A DNA stretch of 9,206 nt from an uncultured Synergistia bacterium (GTDB lineage Bacteria > Eremiobacterota > SpSt-956 > JAKJGF01), in the NCBI GenBank assembly GCA_937888925.1, contig CALARM010000361.1, positions 1 to 9,206 on the forward strand. Direction: 5' to 3'. Below are positions 1 through 6,562 of this stretch, in pieces. The notes under the pieces were generated by a model. That model saw only the letters and a program-made list of their open reading frames with translations, was not told where the DNA came from and did no database searches. The position numbers and the translations under genes were made by a program. Position 1 is the first letter of the stretch, and each line of letters opens with the position of its first letter.

Positions 1-1292
1 TCTTAAAATCTGAATATAAGGCACTGGCTCTTAAAAAATCTTTAGAGACTGAATTTGTTAAAAGTCAATTAAGCAATGATACTTCTGTTGCACCGTCTCT
101 CCCGTTAATCATAAAAGAGAAACAGTATAAAGAATTAAAGAAAACTTCTGAAATGTTATTTACTATTATGGATAAAACCATAGGATTGGTAATCGATAAC
201 CAGAGTACAGGGACATATATAAGAACATACAGGTCTCTCTGGGATGTTATAAAAAAAGAAGACACCTTTAATTCCAATAATATAATATTTGCCAGAATAA
301 GTGGAGTATATGATAAAAATGATACTATAAGGTATTTTGAGTTTACTTCCGAACCTTCCGATTTGTTACTTGCAGAAGAGCTTCTGGAAATATACGGTAA
401 TATTCAGGAAGTATGGGAAAGTCTCAGAGAGATTAATTTTTCTTTTTTTAATAAATCATGGAAGAGTTTTGCCAGATTTCTTCAGACATGTAATAAAAAA
501 ATCGATTTTAATAAAAAGAAAGATGTTATAGCAATTATTTCTTTTCAGGAAAACTATGGAGATAGAATATATTATAAATATTTGAAAAATAATGGCTTTA
601 ATGTATGTAAGGCAAAGCCTGATGAATTCATTTTTAATGGAACAGAGCTTACATATCGTGATTTGAAGATTAAACTTATTATCTTTCCTCAGCCTGTAAA
701 GAATATTACTTATTTCAATACCGATTTGAAACCTGTTATAGATGCGTTTACAGGAGGTAAGGTTTTTATAATTGATGCATTCAGATCTCTTCTGGCTACT
801 GAAAAATCCCTTTTTGCTTTAATTTCAGACAGAAAAAATTACTCTTTCTATAATGATAGAGAAGTAAAATTTATAAAAAAACATATTCCATGGACAAGAA
901 TTATAAGACATGAATGTACAACTGATATAGAAGGAAATGAAGTTGACTTAATAGATTATATAATTGCCAGTCAGGACAGGCTTGTTTTAAAAAAATCCAG
1001 TGATATTACGGGCGATCACCTGGGGCCTGCCTGTGATATGAATCCTATGGACTGGAAAACTCTTGTATCCTGGATTTTATCCTCTAAAGAACTCTGGGTT
1101 GCACAGGAAAAAATTGAATTTAATTCTTCTGAAAGATATGTTATTGGTGAAGACACTTTAAAATTAAAGAAAATTTTCTGGTGTGTACATCCTTATATAT
1201 TCAACGGTAAATTTCAGACATGTTACGGGAAAACATCTGATGAGCCTGTCGTTAATGCAGATGCAACAGAAACGTTAGTCGGATTTATATGA
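1..1292 (+). CDS. Circularly permuted ATP-grasp-like protein (5' end outside window)
   Basis: The frame is open from the first bases (codons from position 3), so the gene begins upstream; the first ATG at 153 is probably internal. About 429 residues are visible. The order of motifs matches the circularly permuted ATP-grasp family, relatives of glutathionylspermidine synthase: a pre-ATP-grasp segment with IRYFEF near nt 325, a helical middle, FIIDAFRSLLATEKSLFALI near nt 765-825, HIPWTRII near nt 880, RLVLKK at 978-995, ELWVAQEKIEF near nt 1090 and a terminal segment HPYIFNGKF ... VVNAD. The family joins a carboxylate to an amine using ATP; the substrate here is unknown. The nucleotide-binding loop after RLVLKK reads SSDITGDHLGP instead of the usual glycine-rich GG-x-G-V, and the usual Arg of the late RLS motif is Lys (YGKTS). 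It is therefore divergent and may have altered activity. It ends in TGA at 1290-1292, against the ribosome binding site of the phosphorylase gene. Family call fairly sure; function not known. Confidence 0.72.
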   Translation, partial: LKSEYKALALKKSLETEFVKSQLSNDTSVAPSLPLIIKEKQYKELKKTSEMLFTIMDKTIGLVIDNQSTGTYIRTYRSLWDVIKKEDTFNSNNIIFARISGVYDKNDTIRYFEFTSEPSDLLLAEELLEIYGNIQEVWESLREINFSFFNKSWKSFARFLQTCNKKIDFNKKKDVIAIISFQENYGDRIYYKYLKNNGFNVCKAKPDEFIFNGTELTYRDLKIKLIIFPQPVKNITYFNTDLKPVIDAFTGGKVFIIDAFRSLLATEKSLFALISDRKNYSFYNDREVKFIKKHIPWTRIIRHECTTDIEGNEVDLIDYIIASQDRLVLKKSSDITGDHLGPACDMNPMDWKTLVSWILSSKELWVAQEKIEFNSSERYVIGEDTLKLKKIFWCVHPYIFNGKFQTCYGKTSDEPVVNADATETLVGFI

Positions 1293-1300
1293 AGGGAGGA
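1291..1300 (+). promoter_or_regulatory. Ribosome binding site of the phosphorylase gene, overlapping upstream stop
   Basis: GAAGGGAGGA lies 6 nt before the ATG at 1307 and overlaps the TGA (1290-1292) of the ATP-grasp-like gene. It decides the start: the in-frame ATG at 1289 would overlap that stop but has no Shine-Dalgarno sequence, while the ATG at 1307 has a strong one. The arrangement implies translational coupling of the two genes. Confidence 0.8.
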
Positions 1301-1306
1301 CTTAAA

Positions 1307-3841
1307 ATGAGTAAAACCGATAAAAAGAAACCTGTAAAAAAAACCTGTTCCGGTGAAAAGCATGAAGGCAGAAAAAAATTATGGGAAATGATTGAAGATA
1401 CCTATCTTGCTTCAGATATTGAATCATTACAGAAATCTTTTGCGAATCATCTTGAATATTCTCAGGCCAAGACCAGATACAGTGCCACAGATTTTGACTG
1501 TTATAAGAGTCTCGCCTATTCCATAAGAGACAGGTTGATGGAAAAATGGAACGATACTCAGGAAGCTTATTATAACAGTAACGGGAAAAGAGTTTATTAT
1601 CTGTCTATGGAATTCCTTATGGGAAGGGCTCTCTGTAATAATCTGATAAATCTTGGTATTAAAGATGACTGTTATGAAGCTCTCTGTGAACTGGGATATA
1701 ATCTGGAAGAGCTCAGAGAGCTTGAACCTGATGCAGGACTCGGTAACGGAGGCCTCGGACGTCTTGCCGCATGTTTTCTTGATTCTATGGCTACCCTCCA
1801 GTTGCCGGGATGTGGTTATGGTATAAGATATGAATATGGTATATTCGAACAGAAGATAGAACATGGATTCCAGATAGAAAGGCCTGATAACTGGCTTCGC
1901 TTCGGTAATCCCTGGGAGATTGTCAGGCCTGAATATACTTACAATATAGAATTTTACGGCACAGTAAATGAAATGGGTGAATGGGTAAATACCAATAAAG
2001 TACTTGCAATAGCCTATGATACTCCTATAACAGGATATAAGAATGATACGGTAAACAACCTGAGGCTCTGGTCTTCAAAAGCTACTGAAGAATTTGCTCT
2101 TGAGTGTTTTAATAAAGGTGATTATATAAGAGCTGTACAGGAAAAAATAACGACAGAGAATATCTCCAAAGTTCTCTATCCGAAAGATGATATAGTGCCG
2201 GGGAAAGAACTGAGACTGAAGCAGGAATATTTCTTTGTTTCTGCAACATTGCAGGATATATTGAGACGGTACAGGGTAAATAATAAAGATTTCGACGATT
2301 TTTCTTCCAGATCTGCCATCCAATTAAATGACACCCACCCTGCCATAGCCATACCGGAATTCATGAGGTTACTTGTAGATAAAGAAGGAATGCCATGGGA
2401 TAAGGCCTGGGATTTATGTGTAAAAACCTTTGCCTATACAAACCATACCATTTTACCTGAAGCACTGGAAAAATGGCCTGTTGAACTGCTGGGAAAACTT
2501 CTTCCGAGACATCTTCAGATAATCTATGAGATAAACAGAAGATTCCTTGAGAAAATACAGGAACTTTATCCTGGAGACACAGACAGATTGACGAGAATGT
2601 CTATTATTGAAGAAACTCCTGTTAAATCTGTGAGAATGGCCTATCTCGCCATAGTAGGGAGCCATTCCATAAACGGTGTTGCTGCACTTCATACAGAGAT
2701 AATAAAAGATAAACTTTTCAGGGATTTCTATGACATATGGCCTGAAAAGTTTAATAATAAGACAAACGGCATAACTCAGAGGAGATGGTTGAAACTCTGT
2801 AATGTAAGACTTTCTGATTTGATTTCAAAACATATCGGTGAAGGATGGGTTACAGATTTATATGAACTAAAAAAACTTATGCCCCTTGCTGAGGATAAGA
2901 AATTCAGGGCAGAATGGAAAAAAGTAAAGGAAGAAAATAAAAAAGACCTTGCAGAATATATAAAGAAACATAATGGTATTGACATAAATATTAATTCTAT
3001 ATTTGACTGTCAGATTAAACGTCTCCATGAGTATAAGAGGCAGCTTTTAAATGTTCTTCATATAATTACATTATATAATAGAATAAAGTCGATTTTATCG
3101 CCTGCTGATTTTGTTCCCAGAACCTTTATATTCGGTGCAAAAGCTGCTCCCGGATATTATATGGCAAAGCTTATTATTAAACTCATAAACTCTGTGGCAC
3201 AGGTAGTAAACAATGATCCCGATGTGGGTGATAAAATTAAAGTGGTATTCCTTGAAAATTATGGAGTATCACTGGCTGAAAAAATATTCCCTGCATCAGA
3301 CCTTTCGGAACAGATTTCTACTGCCGGTATGGAAGCATCGGGGACAGGTAACATGAAATTTGCTCTGAACGGCGCTCTTACAATAGGGACTCTTGATGGT
3401 GCCAATGTGGAAATAAAAGAAGAAGTAGGGGCGGAAAATATCTTTATATTCGGCTTAAAAACCGAAGAAGTAAATAATCTCAGAGATACATATAAACCTG
3501 CAGATTATTATAACGGTAACAGTGAGTTAAAACAGGTAATAGATATGATTGGAGGAGGTTATTTTAACCCGGAAAACAGAGAGCTTTTTAAACCAATAGT
3601 GGAAGATCTTCTCTGGAAAGATTATTTTATGGTACTTGCCGATTATGCTTCCTATGTAGAATGTCAGGAACAGGTGAGCCTTACCTTTAAAAATCAGGAA
3701 GAATGGACGGAAAAATCTATTATAAATACTGCCTGTACCGGTAAATTTTCAAGTGACAGAACTATAAAGGAATATGCAGAAGAAATATGGCACGTAAAAC
3801 CTGTAAAACCGAAGAAAAGTTCTAATTACCGTAACAGATAA
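1307..3841 (+). CDS. glgP: Glycogen/alpha-glucan phosphorylase
   Basis: A cytoplasmic PLP-dependent GT35 enzyme that releases glucose-1-phosphate from the non-reducing ends of glycogen or maltodextrin using phosphate. The 844-residue product is full length for the family. Visible signatures are VYYLSMEFLMGRAL near the N terminus, EPDAGLGNGGLGRLAACF, GYGIRYEYGIFEQ, RLKQEYFFVSATLQDI, IQLNDTHPA, KTNGITQRRWL, and the PLP motif GMEASGTGNMKFALNG, whose Lys684 should form the Schiff base. The N terminus carries a short lysine-rich extension (KTDKKKPVKK). The start at 1307 is chosen for its ribosome binding site; a start at 1289 would add six residues. The gene is coupled to the upstream ATP-grasp-like gene and followed by an inverted-repeat element. 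No frameshift or missing catalytic residue was seen. Whether glycogen or maltodextrin is preferred cannot be told from sequence alone, so glgP and malP are both possible names. Confidence 0.96.
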   Translation: MSKTDKKKPVKKTCSGEKHEGRKKLWEMIEDTYLASDIESLQKSFANHLEYSQAKTRYSATDFDCYKSLAYSIRDRLMEKWNDTQEAYYNSNGKRVYYLSMEFLMGRALCNNLINLGIKDDCYEALCELGYNLEELRELEPDAGLGNGGLGRLAACFLDSMATLQLPGCGYGIRYEYGIFEQKIEHGFQIERPDNWLRFGNPWEIVRPEYTYNIEFYGTVNEMGEWVNTNKVLAIAYDTPITGYKNDTVNNLRLWSSKATEEFALECFNKGDYIRAVQEKITTENISKVLYPKDDIVPGKELRLKQEYFFVSATLQDILRRYRVNNKDFDDFSSRSAIQLNDTHPAIAIPEFMRLLVDKEGMPWDKAWDLCVKTFAYTNHTILPEALEKWPVELLGKLLPRHLQIIYEINRRFLEKIQELYPGDTDRLTRMSIIEETPVKSVRMAYLAIVGSHSINGVAALHTEIIKDKLFRDFYDIWPEKFNNKTNGITQRRWLKLCNVRLSDLISKHIGEGWVTDLYELKKLMPLAEDKKFRAEWKKVKEENKKDLAEYIKKHNGIDININSIFDCQIKRLHEYKRQLLNVLHIITLYNRIKSILSPADFVPRTFIFGAKAAPGYYMAKLIIKLINSVAQVVNNDPDVGDKIKVVFLENYGVSLAEKIFPASDLSEQISTAGMEASGTGNMKFALNGALTIGTLDGANVEIKEEVGAENIFIFGLKTEEVNNLRDTYKPADYYNGNSELKQVIDMIGGGYFNPENRELFKPIVEDLLWKDYFMVLADYASYVECQEQVSLTFKNQEEWTEKSIINTACTGKFSSDRTIKEYAEEIWHVKPVKPKKSSNYRNR

Positions 3842-3857
3842 AAGGGTACCCGTAAAA

Positions 3858-4000
3858 AGCTTCTGCCTGGCAGGCTCTGGAGAAGAAAAATTAGTTTTTT
3901 ATATAGAATTAAAAATTAAATAAGGGTTAATTTATTGTTTGTAAAACAAATGATATAAGGCAAATTATTTTTCTTCGTAAGAGCCTGTCAGGCAGAAGCT
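3858..4000. repeat. MITE-like element with 34-bp imperfect terminal inverted repeats
   Basis: The left arm (3858-3891) and the reverse complement of the right arm (3967-4000) agree at 30 of 34 positions; both begin AGCTTCTGCCTG. The core of each arm is itself a near palindrome (GCCTGGCAGGC and GCCTGTCAGGC). The 75-nt AT-rich interior holds two more hairpins: AAATTAA/TTAATTT (3913-3919 with 3927-3933) and TTGTTT/AAACAA (3935-3940 with 3944-3949, 3-nt loop). No ORF lies inside. It fits a non-autonomous miniature transposable element, or a structured RNA in the leader of the radical SAM gene. TAAAA occurs directly left of the element and 2 nt beyond it on the right, but that is too weak to call a target-site duplication. 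Confidence 0.7.
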
Positions 4001-4109
4001 GATAAAATGGTTACTAATTTACCTGGTGCGGTACTTAGGGTCACCCATCACGGGTCATAATTTTACATATTTTTATATTGGTTTAATTTTGAAAGGCAGG
4101 AAATATCCA
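4001..4109 (+). other. Leader of the radical SAM gene, no gene found
   Basis: Together with the element just upstream, this completes the 268-bp gap after the phosphorylase gene. It contains a small hairpin, ACCC/GGGT with loop ATCAC (about 4044-4056), and a likely Shine-Dalgarno sequence AGGCAGG at 4094-4100, 9 nt before the GTG at 4110. I see no convincing -35/-10 pair. Confidence 0.45.
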
Positions 4110-5903
4110 GTGAACATTACATTAATTTTTCCACCTCACTGGGTGGTTCATCAACCATATTTGAGTCTTCCGTCTCTGACTGCTTACCTGAGAGAAAATG
4201 GTTATAATGTAATACAGAGAGATATAAATATAGAAAGTGCCGATGATTTATTCAGAACCGTTGTCTTAAAAGATGCCTATAAAAAACTTCAAAAAAAGTT
4301 GGAATATTTAAAGAATTTAAAGAATAGAACATCAGGGGAAGAAATTCTGTTAAATAATTTATCTTTTATGGAAGACAGAGATTATGCGGAATATACCAGA
4401 AATATCCTTCGTATGGTTAAATATTCAAAGGATGTAATGAGGGATAAAGACAAATTTTTTGATTTTCCTCTTTATCGTGACAGTATAAATGATATTTTAT
4501 TTGCCTATTATATACTGGGTATTCTTCATGAAACAAATATAGATTTTATGACCTTTTACAGGGAAGGATATCCCGGTACCAGCATAGAAGGTATAGTTAA
4601 ATATATTCATGATGAAGAAAACAATTATTATGCAGATTATTTCAGACATGTTACAATTCCTTCTTTACAAAAGAAACCGTCAGAACTCTATGGCATATCC
4701 GTATCAAGTCTTACCCAGATACTCCCCGGATTGACTCTTGCCGGTATGATAAAAAAGGCCATTCCTCAAGCCCATATCTGTATGGGAGGAAATATTTTTA
4801 CAAGAATTGCGGAAAAACTTGTTACTCCCTGCCCTCTGTTCGATTTTTTTGATTCTGTTATAATCTATGAAGGGGAAGTGGCATTACTTGAACTGGTAAA
4901 GGCACTGGAACATGGATATGGCTTTGAGAATATTTCAAATTTTATATACAGGGATAAACATGGCGAAATTATTCATAATAAAAATCTCTCTCTTCCTGAT
5001 ATAAATTCTCTTCCTGTGCCGGATTTTGACGGCCTTCCCCTGGAAAGGTATTTCTCTCCCTTTAACGTATTCCCTTTACTCACAGGGAGAGGATGTTACT
5101 GGAATAAATGCGCCTTCTGCAGGCATAAATCTATTTATGGAAATACTTATCGTGCAAGAAAAATAGAAAAAGTTATGGATGATATAGAAATACTCTGTAA
5201 AAAATACGGTGCTAAATATATTACTTTTTATGATGAAGCAATTCACCCTGTAAGATTAAAGAATATCATCGCTGAGATAATGAAAAGAAACCTGGATATT
5301 CGATGGGAAGGGACTCTGAGGGGGGAAAAGGAATTTGACAGGGAACTTGCATGCATGGCTTTTAAAGCAGGTGCCAGATTACTTTCCTTCGGGCTGGAAT
5401 CAGCATCTCCCAGAGTGTTAGACCTTATGTGCAAGGGTATTGACATCAATGTATTCAGGGAAGTGGTACGTTACAGCGCAGAAGCAGGCATATGGAACTA
5501 TGCCTCCTTTTTTACCGGATTTCCGACGGAAACAGAAGAAGAAGCTATGGAAACAGCAGATTTTATTCTGAAAAATCAGGATTTTATCCATTCAGTATCT
5601 CTGAATGTACCTTTCTTTGCTGTAGAAAATACCGATATAGATAAAAATCCTGAAAAATATTTTATTGAAAGCCTGACACCTATGGAAGGATGGGAACTTG
5701 CCGTAGGATATAATTATACTGTCACTGAAGGCATGTCTCAGAAGAAAGCCGGTGAAATGGCACTTGAAATATGCAATAAAATAAAACGGGATCATCGTCA
5801 GAGCAGCATATTCAGTTCCATGAACAGAGTCCATCAGATGCTCTATGCAGATCATTTCAATACAAATAATCTGGCTTCTGTAATCACGAAAGATTTTACC
5901 TGA
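4110..5903 (+). CDS. B12-binding domain radical SAM protein
   Basis: A probable cobalamin-dependent radical SAM enzyme of 597 residues; such enzymes often perform methylations or other modifications at unactivated carbons. The N-terminal strand NITLIFPPHW and LPSLTAYLRENGYNV begin a B12-binding-like fold. It is split by a charged helical insertion of about 140 residues and resumes at SELYGISVSSLTQ (from about residue 190), MGGN (225-228) and EGE (254-256). There is no DxHxxG motif, which many members lack. The [4Fe-4S] motif is C329-YWNK-C334-AF-C337, spaced CX4CX2C instead of CX3CX2C. Later radical SAM features are FGLESASPRVLDLM and TGFPTETEEEAMET. The start at GTG 4110 has AGGCAGG 9 nt upstream and begins exactly at the family's first strand; the frame is open from a GTG at 4026, which lacks a ribosome binding site. 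The substrate is unknown. Proximity to a LanM gene hints at peptide modification, but lipid or other substrates are equally possible. Confidence 0.88.
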   Translation: MNITLIFPPHWVVHQPYLSLPSLTAYLRENGYNVIQRDINIESADDLFRTVVLKDAYKKLQKKLEYLKNLKNRTSGEEILLNNLSFMEDRDYAEYTRNILRMVKYSKDVMRDKDKFFDFPLYRDSINDILFAYYILGILHETNIDFMTFYREGYPGTSIEGIVKYIHDEENNYYADYFRHVTIPSLQKKPSELYGISVSSLTQILPGLTLAGMIKKAIPQAHICMGGNIFTRIAEKLVTPCPLFDFFDSVIIYEGEVALLELVKALEHGYGFENISNFIYRDKHGEIIHNKNLSLPDINSLPVPDFDGLPLERYFSPFNVFPLLTGRGCYWNKCAFCRHKSIYGNTYRARKIEKVMDDIEILCKKYGAKYITFYDEAIHPVRLKNIIAEIMKRNLDIRWEGTLRGEKEFDRELACMAFKAGARLLSFGLESASPRVLDLMCKGIDINVFREVVRYSAEAGIWNYASFFTGFPTETEEEAMETADFILKNQDFIHSVSLNVPFFAVENTDIDKNPEKYFIESLTPMEGWELAVGYNYTVTEGMSQKKAGEMALEICNKIKRDHRQSSIFSSMNRVHQMLYADHFNTNNLASVITKDFT

Positions 5904-5916
5904 ACTTTTTGAGATT

Positions 5917-5945
5917 TTGACTATGGAAGTTTTTTGCTTTATAAT
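5917..5945 (+). promoter_or_regulatory. Near-consensus sigma-70-type promoter before the selenoprotein gene
   Basis: TTGACT (5917-5922), a 17-nt spacer, then TATAAT (5940-5945): five of six bases at -35, six of six at -10 and ideal spacing. Transcription would start near 5951-5953, giving a leader of only about 15-17 nt with the Shine-Dalgarno sequence at its very 5' end. It implies that the lipoprotein gene can be transcribed independently of the radical SAM gene ending at 5903. Confidence 0.7.
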
Positions 5946-5952
5946 CTAAAAG

Positions 5953-5962
5953 AAAGGAGTGA
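5953..5962 (+). promoter_or_regulatory. Ribosome binding site of the selenoprotein gene
   Basis: AAAGGAGTGA is a strong Shine-Dalgarno sequence 5 nt before the ATG at 5968 and fixes the start of the lipoprotein. No comparable site lies before the ATG at 6193, which argues that 6193-6480 is not a separate gene but the continuation past the in-frame TGA. Confidence 0.85.
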
Positions 5963-5967
5963 TTTAA

Positions 5968-6480
5968 ATGCATTATAAAACAATCTGCTGCCTTATGGTA
6001 TTGATGGCATTATTTTTTTCAGGCTGTTTTTGTACAGGAAGCGATAACACTTCAGGTATAAAAGAAGGCTCTATCGCCCCCGGATTTAGCCTTAAAGATA
6101 CAGATGGAAAAACCTTTGACTCTGGAAGATTAAAAGGGAAAGTGCTATTTCTTAATTTCTGGCGCTCAGGTTGAGGGGCCTGTGTAACGGAGATGCCTCA
6201 GTTGGAGGCATTACACAATAAGTATAAAGATAAAAAATTCTTATTGCTTGCAATAAATACGTCTGAAAGTTCATCAGAAATTAAGGATTTTATGACTGCC
6301 AATAAATGTACCTTCCCGGCTCTTGTGGCGGAAAATACCGATGTATCGCAAAAATATGAAATCAAATATGTACCTACCAGTTTTATTGTAAATAAATCCG
6401 GTATAGTAAAACATATGAGTGTAGGTGCAAGAGAATCCGATAAATGGGATGGCATTATAGAAAAGCTTCTGGCAGAGTAA
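5968..6480 (+). CDS. Selenocysteine-containing TlpA/thioredoxin-like lipoprotein
   Basis: I read one 170-residue protein through an in-frame TGA at 6172-6174 (residue 69). The N terminus is a lipoprotein signal: basic start, hydrophobic stretch, lipobox FSGC with Cys20. The mature part has the TlpA/AhpC-TSA layout: GSIAPGFSLKDTDGKTF, then KGKVLFLNFWRSG-U-GACVTEMPQLEAL, FLLLAINTSES and the cis-proline loop YVPTSFIV. The expected WxxxCxxC motif appears as W65-RSG-U69-GA-C72, so TGA sits exactly at the nucleophilic cysteine, giving UxxC. Both halves are in the same frame (225 nt between the ATGs at 5968 and 6193), and homology continues directly across the TGA. A bacterial SECIS-like hairpin follows at the right distance. 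The protein is probably membrane-anchored on the outer face of the cytoplasmic membrane (or in the periplasm) and acts as a thiol/selenol reductant or peroxidase-like enzyme. The alternative is a pseudogene from a Cys-to-stop mutation, which the hairpin and the intact downstream half make unlikely. Confidence 0.88.
6181..6217 (+). promoter_or_regulatory. Bacterial SECIS-like hairpin directing UGA recoding
   Basis: Downstream of the TGA at 6172-6174, the RNA can pair TGTGTA (6181-6186) with TACACA (6212-6217) and ATGCCTC (6193-6199) with GAGGCAT (6205-6211), with a 6-nt 5' bulge (6187-6192) and the apical loop AGTTG (6200-6204). The upper stem is a perfect 7 bp. The loop begins 25 nt after the TGA and has G at its second position. 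This fits what is known of bacterial SECIS elements: a hairpin within the coding region just after UGA, and a guanosine at the start of a small loop for SelB binding. Pairing was found by eye; no folding energy was computed. Confidence 0.82.
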
Positions 6481-6562
6481 ATTTTTTTCGGAGATATTTT
6501 AGCTGAATCTTCAAGCAGAAAAACAGGTAATATTTTCATTCCTGTAATGAACATAGAGACAT

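Noticed and set aside
1289..1306. Start of the phosphorylase at the ATG overlapping the upstream stop (ATGA).
   Set aside because: The strong GGGAGGA site at 1294-1300 lies inside this extension and serves the ATG at 1307.
4007..4060. A 17-codon ORF (starting MVTNLPGAVLRV) just after the inverted-repeat element, considered as a small peptide or RiPP precursor.
   Set aside because: It has no ribosome binding site and no leader/core features or Cys, and it is no longer than expected by chance.
4026..4109. A longer N terminus for the radical SAM protein from the GTG at 4026.
   Set aside because: There is no Shine-Dalgarno sequence before 4026, and the family's first strand (NITLIFPP) begins right after the GTG at 4110, which has AGGCAGG upstream.
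5901..5912. The TGA ending the radical SAM gene as a second selenocysteine codon.
   Set aside because: The frame meets another TGA three codons later, with no Cys-type active-site motif and no matching hairpin.
5968..6174. Global reassignment of TGA (genetic code 4 or 25) as an explanation for the interrupted gene.
   Set aside because: TGA ends the ATP-grasp-like and radical SAM genes at sensible places, and no other gene in the window needs TGA as a sense codon.
6198..6554. A 118-codon minus-strand ORF opposite the selenoprotein gene.
   Set aside because: It is a shadow of the thioredoxin-fold coding sequence, with no recognisable protein features.
6481..6562. Terminator or promoter between the selenoprotein and LanM genes.
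   Set aside because: Only a weak 5-bp ACAGG/CCTGT stem with a 13-nt loop (6523-6545), no following T-run and no good -35/-10 pair.
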